Part shown: positions 55,469 through 64,000 of the stretch, piece after piece
Position numbering within the stretch: position 1 is the first letter of the stretch
How the letters are laid out: each line of letters opens with the position of its first letter
DNA from: Ferroplasma acidiphilum
Lineage (GTDB): Archaea > Thermoplasmatota > Thermoplasmata > Thermoplasmatales > Thermoplasmataceae
Direction: 5' to 3'
DNA length: 64,000 nucleotides
Assembly (NCBI RefSeq): GCF_002078355.1
Contig: NZ_CP015363.1
Span: forward strand, 1,054,001-1,118,000
Made by a program: the position numbers and the translations under genes
The notes under the pieces: generated by a model
Told to the model about the DNA's origin: nothing
Databases searched by the model: none
The model's input: the letters and a program-made list of their open reading frames with translations, nothing else

Positions 55469-56704
55469 TTATCTTGTTAGCCATTTTGATTGCTTCCAGA
55501 ATGTGAATAGACCGTAAAGGTTAACGAAGAAAAGTACACCAAGGCCCATTGCCCCGTATGCCAGTGTCCTTATTCTGTTCTTTGGAATCCGTATCATTAT
55601 TGCTCCCACAAAAATGCTATCGCCAATAGCCCCTAGGGTATACATTATTCCATTTATTAAGGAACCTAGAATATCATGGGAATGAAGATGTAATAAATGT
55701 GCCATTATCAGGTAGTTTACAGATGAAACACTGAGATAATCAATATGGCCGAGAAATCTAAGGATAAACATGCCACGGAACAAAAATAGTATGAATCCAA
55801 TTATGGGTATCAGGTATATGTAAAACATTTCAAAGGCGTAAAACTTCCCGCCATTCTTTGTTGTTCCATCGCTCAGGTTTTTAAAGAAGAAGTACCACCC
55901 TCTTCTGGACCATCTAATTTGCTGATTTAAAAATTTCCTGGTGCCTTTTTGCGGTTCTGTTTCAACTGTAATATCATAATCTTTTATCATTTTATATTTA
56001 TTTTTAATAAGGAAGCTTGTTAATTGCATGTCATCTCCAAGGACAACTTTCTTGCCAAAAATTTTCTTATTAAGGAATTCATCAGAAACCATGAAAGGCT
56101 TTACCACATCTGTTATATACATGGCGCATCTGCCGTCCAGAACGTAAACATTTCCGTGCCTTGACATGGATTTTGATATCATTTCCGTAAGCCTTTCAAT
56201 AAATTCAGATGCATATGAGATATTTGTGCCATCATTTTTAATGTGTATGTTTACACCCACTCCGGCTATGCCGTTGGAAAAATAAGAAAGCATGCTTTTT
56301 AATGTATCTGCAGGTATTATTGTATCACTGTCTACAAACATAACATATTTCGTTGAAACGTGTTTAATCCCCTGAACCAGGGCATTCTTTTTCCCGCCTC
56401 TCTGGCTTAAATAAATAAACCTTCCTCCGTTCTGTTCGGTTATAGTCTTATAGGGTTCAAGGCTTGAATCACCTACAACAATAAACTTTGAACCCTGAAG
56501 TGCGAGTGATACTATAGCCTGCCTGAAAATTTCAACGTCTTCATTGTAAACCGGCATTACAATAGTGGCTTCATCCGGATTAACATTTGAAATTGTTTCC
56601 CCTTTCCTGTAATATGTGGAATAGTATGCATTTAACAGATAATATATAAAGGATATGACAGTAACTGCAAGCAACGCCATATAAATTATCAGGAAGAACC
56701 TCAC
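55469..56704 (-). CDS. Membrane glycosyltransferase, hyaluronan/cellulose synthase-like
   Basis: A 411-aa family 2 glycosyltransferase: one N-terminal helix (residues ~2-25), catalytic domain with IVMPVYNEDVEIFRQAI, MFVDSDTIIPA (DxD), and QQIRWSRRGWYFF (QxxRW), then about four C-terminal helices. Likely polymerises and exports a surface polysaccharide. The GTG start is supported by a TTTATTTATATG box about 25 bases upstream; an internal ATG at residue 9 is the alternative. Convergent with the lactate monooxygenase-like gene. Confidence 0.85.
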   Translation of the reverse strand: MRFFLIIYMALLAVTVISFIYYLLNAYYSTYYRKGETISNVNPDEATIVMPVYNEDVEIFRQAIVSLALQGSKFIVVGDSSLEPYKTITEQNGGRFIYLSQRGGKKNALVQGIKHVSTKYVMFVDSDTIIPADTLKSMLSYFSNGIAGVGVNIHIKNDGTNISYASEFIERLTEMISKSMSRHGNVYVLDGRCAMYITDVVKPFMVSDEFLNKKIFGKKVVLGDDMQLTSFLIKNKYKMIKDYDITVETEPQKGTRKFLNQQIRWSRRGWYFFFKNLSDGTTKNGGKFYAFEMFYIYLIPIIGFILFLFRGMFILRFLGHIDYLSVSSVNYLIMAHLLHLHSHDILGSLINGIMYTLGAIGDSIFVGAIMIRIPKNRIRTLAYGAMGLGVLFFVNLYGLFTFWKQSKWLTR

Positions 56705-56800
56705 ATGGTTACATGCTTTACATATAAATAAATATTTTTATAGTTAATGTTTAATTGCATTTATTAAGTATGATGATTTAGAGGTATGCAATCATATTGA

Positions 56801-56887
56801 TTTTGTCAGACATTAATATGATCACTTGCATCATTCTAGGTGTTCAGTTAAATTATGAATATATAATTTAGTGTTTTTGTCAGACAT
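56801..56887. repeat. Direct repeat of TTTTGTCAGACAT
   Basis: The 13-mer occurs at 56801-56813 and 56875-56887. The second copy lies just upstream of the TATA box (about 56898-56906) of the DUF4870-like gene; the first is 74 bases further away. Candidate binding sites for a regulator of the rightward or both genes. Confidence 0.45.
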
Positions 56888-56927
56888 CAGGCTCAATATT
56901 TAAATAAGACAATTAGGATATAGTGTA

Positions 56928-57263
56928 ATGGAACATAAAGAGAACAATATTATGTTTATTGTTGCATATTTAATCCCATTGATAACGGGTCTTTTAGTTT
57001 ATATTCTCTATGGAAGCAGAGACAGCAAGCTCAGGTTCCAGAGTATACAGGCTATTTTACTTGGCATATGTCTTATTGTTGCATCAATAATCTTCGGAAT
57101 TTTTGACATCTTTATAACAGGTGTAGGTGGGCAGGTAATTTCTGGGATATTAGACCTGATTCTTGTTCTGGTATGGCTATATGGCATATACACCGGTTAC
57201 AGGGCCTCAAGAGGGATGAATGCAAATATACCATATCTATCAGATTATGCATCAAAACTTTAA
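56928..57263 (+). CDS. DUF4870-like small membrane protein
   Basis: A 111-aa protein with three to four helices: after a charged start (MEHKENN) come FIVAYLIPLITGLLVYILYG, a polar loop with RDSKLRFQSIQAILLGICL and two further helices, ending NANIPYLSDYASKL. The layout (helix - YG - LRFHAxQA-like - helices) resembles DUF4870/Tic20-like membrane proteins. Function unknown. Leaderless: TATA-like ATTTAAATAA 25 bases upstream. Confidence 0.7.
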   Translation: MEHKENNIMFIVAYLIPLITGLLVYILYGSRDSKLRFQSIQAILLGICLIVASIIFGIFDIFITGVGGQVISGILDLILVLVWLYGIYTGYRASRGMNANIPYLSDYASKL

Positions 57264-57301
57264 AATAATTGCATAATTACAACTAATTTAAAAATAATAT
57301 T

Positions 57302-59611
57302 TTATTTTTCAGTATTCTGGTTATGTTCCCTAATCAGCTTCCTTAATCCTTTCACTTCTATCACTACATCCAGAGCCACGATAGCGAACAGTATGATGTC
57401 AATTAATGATATAGCAAATCCCTGGACTGCTATGATTGTTTTGCCCAGAAAAGTATACTGTGAAGCTTCATTGTTTATCATGGAATTCATAGCGGTGATG
57501 TATCCTGGTTTTTCCTGGGATATATATGTAGCATTGGTTCCGTATGAAAAAGCCTTTCCCTGGAGGTTATATGATATATTAGTATATGGTATTACATATG
57601 TGCCTATGCCTGTAAATGATATTTTATATGTGAAATTTGCATAGTGCCCGGGAGATAAGGTTATATTAGATTCGTTGTAGTTTCCTGAAACTGATGATGC
57701 AGCCCCGTACTTTACATAATTATTTACAAATGCGGATTGCGATGCGTAAAAGTCTTTTAACTGTGATGTGTCATTGTTTTTTATGTGTACGTTAATTTCA
57801 ACAGTATTTGCAGATACCCTTTTAACGGTTGTATCATATAATATATATGCGGGGAAGACTGCATTAAACTTTACTGACACAGACGAAGGTGAAAATGCCC
57901 GGTAATTTGAATTATGAAAAGTTGAACCGGGGGTGTTCAGGGCTGTTTGTGCTGCAAGCGACGCATTGTTTGAGTATATATCAAAGGTATAATTTGAAGT
58001 ATCAACAACACTGCCAGTGCCATTATTATAACCTATGCCTACAAGCGAAAGCTGCGACGAATTGCTGAACGAGATGTTAGAACTATATTGCATGAGCTCT
58101 GACAGATTGTATGAATGCACATCTCCGGACGAATGGAAATGGTTGGTGTATTCAAATAACCCCGCAGTAAATAACTCGTTAGAAAGGTTAATGCCTGTAT
58201 TTCCAGCAAGGGATTTAACAATTGATGCATTAATATATCCTGAAGAGAGAATGTATGAATTGTAATTGTTTAATCCCTGGTCTGTAACAAATATTTCAGG
58301 AACGCTGCCATTGTAGCCATTACCAAATGTAGCCATAAAGTCACTATCAAGTTTATGAATGGAGGCGGATGAGGAATAAATAAAGATCTCAACATTATTT
58401 CCTGAAAGTGTAATATTTTTTAATGCGACAACAGGATTAAATGTCGTTCCAATTTCTTTTCCAATGGAAGAAGCCATTGAGGATGCTGATCCACTATGTC
58501 CTGTCCCATTATATGCAAGTATAAGGGCATTCTGTGGGGCGAAAGATGCTAGTTTGCTATATTCTGCTCCCAGCTCACTCCCTATGAGAGATGTCATATT
58601 GGCTGAGACTATAAAATCTCCTAACATTAGCCCGTTTCCACTCCAGATAGAATTGGAATTATTGCTGGAAGAATCCATTGCAAATAGATTGTACAGATTC
58701 CCCTGAGGAGTTATCAAACTCAGGGCTGCCTGATCAGATGAATTATTTCCTGTAGCGTATGATGGCATTACAGTATTATTTTCAGCTATCCTTGCTGAAT
58801 TACCGGATATAGAAAGAGGAAATAATGTATTTAACCCGACAGCAGGAATTTCATGGTTTCCAGTTTCACCTGTCTGAAGTGCTGGCTGGCTGCTGGAACT
58901 GATTCCTGCAGAAGCAGCCATTGCTATAAAAATGATGGCAATAAATATTGATATGGCCGCTGCTACAGCCTTCCTGGATATTTTTTTCTTTCCGTGGAGG
59001 ACCCTGTGTATTACAGCCCCTGAGATTATGGATGTGGCTACAAATATTATATAATTTTCCAGTGCATGTATTGACAATTCTGTAATAGCTCCGCTCAATC
59101 CTGCTGTGCCTGTGGTGCCCGAGGTGATGGAGGATGAAAGATATGGAATTAAAACCCGTAATACCGGCTCTGTTGCGATAGTAGCTATATTGGTGCTGTA
59201 TGGGACGAAAGCTGTTGCAGCCAGTAATACATCCAAAAGCTGTGAAACAGTACCCGAAATTATTGAAACGCTGGTTATGTTTCCTAAAGAGATTCCAAGC
59301 ATTGCAATGGCGGAAAGTGCCATGGTAATTGTGGTCAATGTCCAGACAAGGCTCGCAGATCCCCATGCACGCAAGCCCTTCCGTGTGGAAATTCCAACAA
59401 GCAACCCTATTATAATCCATACTTCCAGTATAATTGTGTTATGTAATGGCGATCCTACAATGAGATAAATAATCCCAAGTATGAATGGAAAACGGTAGCC
59501 AAAATATGGACCAAGCCAGTTTACCAGTGGATTATAACTTACAGATAAAATAATATACGCCGCGAAAGTAGTAGCTATATACCCTACTATAATGGCAGTT
59601 AATTTTCCCAT
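57302..59611 (-). CDS. Large membrane protein with exported domain, function unknown
   Basis: A 769-aa protein. The N-terminal ~240 residues contain six to seven helices with a short basic loop (HRVLHGKKKISRKAV). Residues ~250-725 form an exported domain very rich in Ser, Asn, Thr and Gly with many N-x-S/T sequons, followed by one helix (residues ~730-755) and a short charged tail (RKLIREHNQNTEK). It contains no obvious enzymatic motif. A surface protein, heavily glycosylated if sequons are used; perhaps an envelope or secretion component. Confidence 0.65.
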   Translation of the reverse strand: MGKLTAIIVGYIATTFAAYIILSVSYNPLVNWLGPYFGYRFPFILGIIYLIVGSPLHNTIILEVWIIIGLLVGISTRKGLRAWGSASLVWTLTTITMALSAIAMLGISLGNITSVSIISGTVSQLLDVLLAATAFVPYSTNIATIATEPVLRVLIPYLSSSITSGTTGTAGLSGAITELSIHALENYIIFVATSIISGAVIHRVLHGKKKISRKAVAAAISIFIAIIFIAMAASAGISSSSQPALQTGETGNHEIPAVGLNTLFPLSISGNSARIAENNTVMPSYATGNNSSDQAALSLITPQGNLYNLFAMDSSSNNSNSIWSGNGLMLGDFIVSANMTSLIGSELGAEYSKLASFAPQNALILAYNGTGHSGSASSMASSIGKEIGTTFNPVVALKNITLSGNNVEIFIYSSSASIHKLDSDFMATFGNGYNGSVPEIFVTDQGLNNYNSYILSSGYINASIVKSLAGNTGINLSNELFTAGLFEYTNHFHSSGDVHSYNLSELMQYSSNISFSNSSQLSLVGIGYNNGTGSVVDTSNYTFDIYSNNASLAAQTALNTPGSTFHNSNYRAFSPSSVSVKFNAVFPAYILYDTTVKRVSANTVEINVHIKNNDTSQLKDFYASQSAFVNNYVKYGAASSVSGNYNESNITLSPGHYANFTYKISFTGIGTYVIPYTNISYNLQGKAFSYGTNATYISQEKPGYITAMNSMINNEASQYTFLGKTIIAVQGFAISLIDIILFAIVALDVVIEVKGLRKLIREHNQNTEK

Positions 59612-59645
59612 TCACGGTAATGTAAATTTTTATATATATATCTTT

Positions 59646-60785
59646 TTATAAATTATTGAAATATTTCTCTATTCTTCCAATACCTTCCCTGATAACATCC
59701 TGTGATGTGGCATAGGAAATCCTGAAATGCCCGGGAGCTCCAAATGGACTCCCTGGTGTAACAATAACGTTGTATTTTTCAAGAAGTTCCATAGATAACT
59801 TATCATCTGCCTTTTCAGTCGAATATCCCGGAAATGCATAAAAAGCCCCTTCAGGTTCATATAACGTTATCCCATCTATCTCTTTCAACAGGGAAACCGT
59901 TAAATCCCGCCTTTTTGCGAATTCCTGCCTCATCTTTGCAACACTTTCTTCATCCTCGAGTGCTTTCATTGCACCATATTGTGATATGGAAGGTGCACAG
60001 GTCAATGTCTGCTGCTGGACCTTATTAGCAGCTTTTATTATATCCAATGGTGCCACCATATATCCTATCCTCCAGCCGGTCATAGCGTAACTTTTTGAAA
60101 ATCCGCTTAATGTTACTGTTTTATCCTTCATCTCCTCTATAGACCCTGGAGAAAACATCCTGCCTTTGTAGATTAAATCTTCATAAATCTCATCCGAAAT
60201 CAGATAAAGGTCATTTTCCAGTATAAAGTCTGCAAGTGCCCTCAATGATTTCTCTGAATATACCTTTCCCGTTGGATTCACAGGATTGTTAAACATAAAT
60301 GCCTTTGTTTTGGGCGATATGTATTTTTTCATTTCCTGAAAATCAAATTCATAATTTTCATCCGTAGGTACTGTTATCATTTTGCCCTGATTCAACTTTA
60401 TTATATCAGGATATGATACATAATAAGGTGCCGGAAGGAGAACTTCTTCACCAGGATCTATAATCGAATACAATGCCAGATTCAGTGAAAATTTAGTTGG
60501 TGTAACCAGAACATTTGATGCAGTTGCATCTATATTATTCTTTTTCTTCATTTTTTCTGCTATTTTCTCCCTTAATTCCATAATGCCTGCCGATGGGGTA
60601 TAATGGGTTTTTCCCTCTCTGGCTTCTTTAAAAGCATAATCTATTATTTCTTCAGGCGTTGTAAAGTCCGGTTCCCCTATACCGAAACTGTAGATTGTTT
60701 TTCCTGCTGCTTTCAGTTCTGCAGCCTTATTGGACATACTGACAGTGGCAGATTCGTTTATGCCGTTTACTCTGGAAGATACCAT
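59646..60785 (-). CDS. Pyridoxal-phosphate aminotransferase (aspartate/aromatic type)
   Basis: Class I aminotransferase of 379 aa. PLP Lys lies in LSGFSKSYAMTGWRIGY; NNPVNPTGKVY carries the substrate/PLP Asn; the final Arg is in FRISYATS. Likely exchanges amino groups between aspartate, aromatic or other amino acids and 2-oxoglutarate; if it accepts tyrosine it would supply 4-hydroxyphenylpyruvate to the homogentisate cluster. Substrate not fixed by sequence. Confidence 0.92.
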   Translation of the reverse strand: MVSSRVNGINESATVSMSNKAAELKAAGKTIYSFGIGEPDFTTPEEIIDYAFKEAREGKTHYTPSAGIMELREKIAEKMKKKNNIDATASNVLVTPTKFSLNLALYSIIDPGEEVLLPAPYYVSYPDIIKLNQGKMITVPTDENYEFDFQEMKKYISPKTKAFMFNNPVNPTGKVYSEKSLRALADFILENDLYLISDEIYEDLIYKGRMFSPGSIEEMKDKTVTLSGFSKSYAMTGWRIGYMVAPLDIIKAANKVQQQTLTCAPSISQYGAMKALEDEESVAKMRQEFAKRRDLTVSLLKEIDGITLYEPEGAFYAFPGYSTEKADDKLSMELLEKYNVIVTPGSPFGAPGHFRISYATSQDVIREGIGRIEKYFNNL

Positions 60786-61091
60786 AAAAAGTCATAACTA
60801 TATAGCTTAAATATTTGTCCATTTGAAATATGTATAAATGATTGTATACGTAGGCTTAACCGGTCATGCAGTATAGTTATAGAGTAATTCGGTATAGAAG
60901 GCCGGATAATTGATATCACGGTTTTATTCATATTCTGGAGTAATGATTTCCCTATGGTTTTGTTCCGGTTCCGGGGTCTCTCAGAATGCTAAGCCCCGGG
61001 TTTCATAGCTGCAATTTTATAATACAAATAAAATCCGGTTTTCTTCGCCCTTCCGCAAAGATTATTATTATATTTTCAATGATTATACAGA
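60786..61091. other. Divergent intergenic region with GC-rich hairpin
   Basis: Between the aminotransferase and phosphoesterase. The half near the aminotransferase is AT-rich. Bases ~60890-61015 are distinctly richer in G+C, with a CCGGGG/CCCCGG stem at 60971-60999. No ORF of note. The phosphoesterase TATA-like element is at about 61066-61075. Confidence 0.4.
60971..60999. ncRNA. Candidate structured RNA (GC-rich hairpin)
   Basis: CCGGGG (60971-60976) pairs with CCCCGG (60994-60999), extendable by one G-T pair, around a 15-17 base loop. In an AT-rich thermoacidophile, a G+C-rich island in noncoding DNA often marks a functional RNA. Extent, strand and class are unknown; no C/D box pair or tRNA form was recognised. 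Confidence 0.3.
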
Positions 61092-61820
61092 TTGAAAGAT
61101 ATTCAGATTGTAAAAGATGTTTTCATATCAGACCTGTATTGCGTTTACCTGCAGGATATATCTGCAGTTGTAATTTCAGATCTGCACCTGGGTTTTGAGG
61201 AGGAAATGAACCTGCACGGTATTTTTTTGCCGAAATTGCAGAGAAGCCATGTTGAAAAAATGGTTGACCAGATAATGGATAGGTATTCACCATCTAAAAT
61301 TATTATTAACGGAGACTTCAAACAGGAATTCTCCAGAAATCTTCCACAGGAATGGGACGATGTTAACCATTTCATTGACAGGTACAGGAAGGAGTCAGAG
61401 CTAATATTCGTAAGGGGAAACCATGACAACTACCTCATGACCATATTAAAGTCAAATGGCCTAGAAATATATGATTATTATGAAACTGATAATTATTACA
61501 TATATCATGGAGACCGGGATATGTCCTACAGAAAATTAACTATACTGGGGCATGAACACCCTTCGGTAGTGCTCAGGGATGAAATTGGAAGTGTGTTTAA
61601 ACTCCCTGCCTTTGTCTACAATAATGAACAGAAAATGTTAATCACCCCTGCAATGAGTTTTTTCTCTTCAGGAACAGATGTATCTGAATCCTTATTAAAT
61701 AATGAACATTTCACTCCCGTTTTAAAAAATGTTTCAAAGAAATTCAGAGCTTATGGTATAACAGAAGACTTTGGCCTTCTCGATTTCGGGTATGTTACAG
61801 ACCTTGCACAGAAATTATAA
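61092..61820 (+). CDS. Metallophosphoesterase, archaeal SbcD-related
   Basis: A 242-aa calcineurin-like phosphoesterase. Metal ligands appear in order: VISDLHLGFEEE, INGDFKQEF, VRGNHDNYL, YHGDRD and GHEHPSVVL. It corresponds to the archaeal stand-alone SbcD-related group that often sits near DNA-ligase or helicase genes. Start is TTG; a TATA-like ATTATATTTT 25 bases upstream supports it as leaderless, and no closer ATG fits. Substrate unknown. Confidence 0.85.
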   Translation: MKDIQIVKDVFISDLYCVYLQDISAVVISDLHLGFEEEMNLHGIFLPKLQRSHVEKMVDQIMDRYSPSKIIINGDFKQEFSRNLPQEWDDVNHFIDRYRKESELIFVRGNHDNYLMTILKSNGLEIYDYYETDNYYIYHGDRDMSYRKLTILGHEHPSVVLRDEIGSVFKLPAFVYNNEQKMLITPAMSFFSSGTDVSESLLNNEHFTPVLKNVSKKFRAYGITEDFGLLDFGYVTDLAQKL

Positions 61821-61822
61821 AA

Positions 61823-62941
61823 TTATTCCGGGTATTTCCTTTCTCCAGAACCTCTATATATCGCCCTTGGCCTGATAAGCCTCTCCTGTGTTTCCACGTA
61901 TTCTGTAATGTGTGCCAGAATCCCTGATATTCTTGAAAGTCCAAATAAAGTGGTAAACATGTCTACCGGAAAGCCTATTGCATTAAAAACCATCCCTGCA
62001 TAGAAATCTGTATTTGTATATATACCCTTAGACCCAAAAGCTTTGACACCTGCTTCTTCAAGCCTTTTTGCAATAGCCAGTATTTTTTTCTGCTCTTCTG
62101 TTGTTGAAAGTATATCGGCATATTTCTTGAAAGTTTTCAAACGGGGGTCATATGTCCTGTAAACCCTGTGCCCGAATCCAACAAGCCTTCTTTTCCCATT
62201 GAGTATATTGTTTTCAAACCATGCATTAACATTTTCTGGTTCCCCTATTTCCAGAAACTGCCTGTAAGCACCCTCAGCGGCTCCGCCATGGAGTGGGCCA
62301 CGCAATGCTGCAATGGCTGATGCCAGTGATGAATACATATCAGATAGTGTGGATGCTGTTACCAGTGCAGCTGTTGTGGATGCCGGTATTTCATGATCCA
62401 TATAAAGAATAAGTGCAGAATCCATAGCACTTATTTTATTTTTATCTGCACTTCCAGAACAGGCTTTCAGGAATGTTTCTGCATAACTTTCACCGGGTTC
62501 AGGGTCTATTATATTGTTTCCTGATTTGAGCCTGTATATATTTGCAACCATAGAAAGGACAGAGCCCAGAATTTCTGGTATTTTTTCCCCATCATTTTCT
62601 TTCGTATATTTATAATTAGATTCTTTAGATGCTTTCGCTGACAACAGTGTCTGCAATATTCCAAGTGAATCAGAGGTTTCTGGCATGGCTCTTAGTATAT
62701 CCTTTAAATAATCATCCAGTGCCAGATGGCTGTTTATCTTATTTTGGAAATTTTTTAATTCGGAATCATCAGGAAACTTTCCGAAAAGCATTAGATAAGA
62801 AACTTTTTCAAAGGATGATTTTTCTGCCAGTTCATTAATATCATATCCCCTGTATCGCATTATTCCTTTCTGTCCATCAATAAAAGTCAATTCTGTATAT
62901 TTTATGTATACGTTTTCAAGTCCCGGGCTAATTTCTTCCAT
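61823..62941 (-). CDS. gltA: Citrate synthase
   Basis: Condenses oxaloacetate and acetyl-CoA to citrate. 372 aa, the short archaeal type. Active-site His lie in LRGPLHGGAAEGAY and GFGHRVYRTYDPR, and the catalytic Asp in TNTDFYAGMVFNAIG; MDHEIPASTTAA is the family HExxAST-like helix. Convergent with the phosphoesterase, 2 bases apart. Closely related to 2-methylcitrate synthases, so some dual activity is possible. Confidence 0.93.
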   Translation of the reverse strand: MEEISPGLENVYIKYTELTFIDGQKGIMRYRGYDINELAEKSSFEKVSYLMLFGKFPDDSELKNFQNKINSHLALDDYLKDILRAMPETSDSLGILQTLLSAKASKESNYKYTKENDGEKIPEILGSVLSMVANIYRLKSGNNIIDPEPGESYAETFLKACSGSADKNKISAMDSALILYMDHEIPASTTAALVTASTLSDMYSSLASAIAALRGPLHGGAAEGAYRQFLEIGEPENVNAWFENNILNGKRRLVGFGHRVYRTYDPRLKTFKKYADILSTTEEQKKILAIAKRLEEAGVKAFGSKGIYTNTDFYAGMVFNAIGFPVDMFTTLFGLSRISGILAHITEYVETQERLIRPRAIYRGSGERKYPE

Positions 62942-62970
62942 ATAATGTAATGCATTAAATATATAAAAGG

Positions 62971-63585
62971 TTAGATGCCTGTCCTTAAATCCATTTTATC
63001 GCCATGACCGGGCAGGATTAATGCATCCATGGTACGTATGGCTTTAAGAGATTTCTCTGCATTTTCCGGGTTCGCTGCGAATCCTTTATTGTATCCCGGA
63101 ACACCTTTAAGATTTACAGCGGCATCTCCACTGAAGACTACTTTCTGTTCCTTTAGATAGTATGATGTTGAATCCCTTGTATGCCCAGGCGTTTTTACCA
63201 GTTCAATGCCGGAGATATTCATATCTGAAGATGGTTTCAGGTCCTTCACTTTCCGGGCACGCATAATTGTGGATGCAAATTTAGGCAAGAAAGGTTTTGG
63301 TGGAACAGGTTCAGACCCTGATATAATACTGAGCTCATTAGCAGGGACAAAGATTTCAGGATGGTATTTTTCATAAATTCTGGAAAGTCCCCCTACATGG
63401 TCAACGTGATAATGTGTTATGAGTATTGCATCTAGCTTAATTTTATGATCTTCCAGGTATCCTGTAATTTTCTTACCTGAACCCGGTGTGCCGGCGTCCA
63501 CAATAATGTTCATTCCGTCAATCATTATGAGATACGAATTTGCCATAGCTCCATCTATCTTTTCAATTGAATCTGAAATTTTCAT
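62971..63585 (-). CDS. Metallo-beta-lactamase-fold hydrolase
   Basis: A 204-aa MBL hydrolase of the glyoxalase II-like group. Zinc motif THYHVDHVGG (HxHxDH), further His in VKTPGHTRDS, Asp in VFSGDAAV and His in LILPGHGDK complete the binuclear site. Thioester or lactone hydrolysis is typical; substrate unknown. 29 bases upstream of citrate synthase on the same strand, so possibly co-transcribed. Confidence 0.87.
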   Translation of the reverse strand: MKISDSIEKIDGAMANSYLIMIDGMNIIVDAGTPGSGKKITGYLEDHKIKLDAILITHYHVDHVGGLSRIYEKYHPEIFVPANELSIISGSEPVPPKPFLPKFASTIMRARKVKDLKPSSDMNISGIELVKTPGHTRDSTSYYLKEQKVVFSGDAAVNLKGVPGYNKGFAANPENAEKSLKAIRTMDALILPGHGDKMDLRTGI

Positions 63586-63688
63586 ACTGGCTATAACTTG
63601 TATGTATTTATAAAGATATCCTATGGCAGTTCATATTTTTCCGAGCTTGATTTAATTTCAATATAAATTAGTTTTTATATATGGCAGA

Positions 63689-63714
63689 TAAATCCCCATT
63701 AATCTTGGGATTTA
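63689..63714. promoter_or_regulatory. 8-10-8 inverted repeat TAAATCCC/GGGATTTA
   Basis: Perfect 8-bp arms separated by CATTAATCTT, in the divergent spacer between the MBL hydrolase and the permease. Centre-to-centre distance is near two helical turns; it lies about 95 bases upstream of the permease TATA box. Candidate operator, or an RNA stem. Confidence 0.45.
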
Positions 63715-63807
63715 TATCAGTACAAACCATAGTATATGGCAATTTCCAATTATATTACTATTATAATTATATAAATTTTCACAATTTATACCAAAAAACC
63801 TTTATAC

Positions 63808-63817
63808 TATATAAATA
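63808..63817 (+). promoter_or_regulatory. TATA box of final permease gene
   Basis: TATATAAATA-like element centred about 26 bases before the ATG at 63838, predicting a leaderless mRNA. Confidence 0.5.
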
Positions 63818-63837
63818 TAATACATACAGGTGTCTAA

Positions 63838-64000
63838 ATGGTTATTACTCACACCAAATTAAAGAGAGACTCTGTCGGGCTTTTGCAGGGAATTTTCCAA
63901 TCTCTGGGGCAGGTGGCGCCGGCCGCCGATATAGCTATATTGCTTGTAGCTTCATTTTCAATTTCCGGAGCCCAGACAGTTATGTCTGTAATTATAGGCT
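63838..64000 (+). CDS. APC-superfamily permease, cut by window edge
   Basis: The first 54 codons of a transporter: a basic cytoplasmic start (MVITHTKLKRDSVG) then LLQGIFQSLGQVAPAADIAI, the unwound helix-1 motif of APC amino-acid permeases, and SFSISGAQTVMSVIIG. The rest lies outside the window. It would be the fourth APC-type transporter in 64 kb. Confidence 0.8.
   Translation, partial: MVITHTKLKRDSVGLLQGIFQSLGQVAPAADIAILLVASFSISGAQTVMSVIIG

Noticed and set aside
58866-59420. 184-codon minus-strand frame
   Set aside because: Overlaps the large membrane protein in another frame of the same strand and is His/Cys/Arg-rich, an artefact of that gene.
1-64000. CRISPR array
   Set aside because: No series of regularly spaced identical repeats was found on reading the window.

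Overview
This 64 kb window is AT-rich chromosomal DNA of a thermoacidophilic archaeon of the order Thermoplasmatales. The best match is a Ferroplasma- or Acidiplasma-like organism, but genus is an inference. Archaeal markers are SRP54, transcription factor S (TFS), an Nre-family repair protein, geranylgeranyl reductase, GTP-type PEP carboxykinase and a tRNA-Ser. Many genes start 20-30 bases after a TATA-like element, which indicates leaderless mRNAs. Genes inside operons use GGTG/GGAG-type ribosome sites.

Layout. 0-11 kb: a TPR protein cut by the left edge, PEP carboxykinase, an S9 prolyl-oligopeptidase-type peptidase, a small methyltransferase, an M13 metallopeptidase, small membrane proteins (one apparently frameshifted) and a heme-oxygenase-fold enzyme. 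11.5-17.7 kb: a tyrosine/homogentisate catabolic cluster. hpd, fumarylacetoacetase and hmgA overlap or abut on the minus strand. Divergent from them are acetoacetyl-CoA synthetase and a cyclase-family hydrolase, with an operator-like palindrome between. No glutathione-dependent maleylacetoacetate isomerase is present. 17.7-22.7 kb: surface glycan genes (glycosyltransferase, flippase, DUF2079 membrane protein). 22.7-32.7 kb: ornithine cyclodeaminase family, a B12-binding-type radical SAM enzyme, a GntR regulator, two amino-acid permeases, pyrophosphatase, and an iron alcohol dehydrogenase/aldehyde dehydrogenase pair.

32.7-33.8 kb is a gene-poor scar with two probable gene or insertion-sequence remnants. 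33.8-37.5 kb carries three same-strand genes: a KaiC-like ATPase with altered catalytic glutamates, a processive membrane glycosyltransferase and an unrecognised protein. 38.2-43.8 kb: ferredoxin overlapping geranylgeranyl reductase, a pyruvate-oxidase-like enzyme, SRP54, TFS, a CoA-binding protein and tRNA-Ser(CGA). 45-52 kb: an APC transporter with CBS domains, then the sufCBD iron-sulfur assembly operon. SufB carries an intein with homing-endonuclease motifs, and a SufR-like regulator is divergent from the operon. 52-55.5 kb: Nre and a spore-photoproduct-lyase-like radical SAM protein in tandem, then a lactate-monooxygenase-like flavoenzyme. 55.5-64 kb: another membrane glycosyltransferase, a large membrane protein with a big ectodomain, aminotransferase, phosphoesterase, citrate synthase, an MBL hydrolase and the start of a further permease.

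The gene set describes an aerobic amino-acid and peptide scavenger: secretable or cytosolic peptidases, permeases, tyrosine breakdown to fumarate and acetoacetate, oxidation of lactate and pyruvate, a TCA entry point and gluconeogenesis through PEPCK. No CRISPR array, rRNA or intact transposon was seen. Regulatory calls (palindromes, repeats, TATA boxes) come from reading the sequence by eye.
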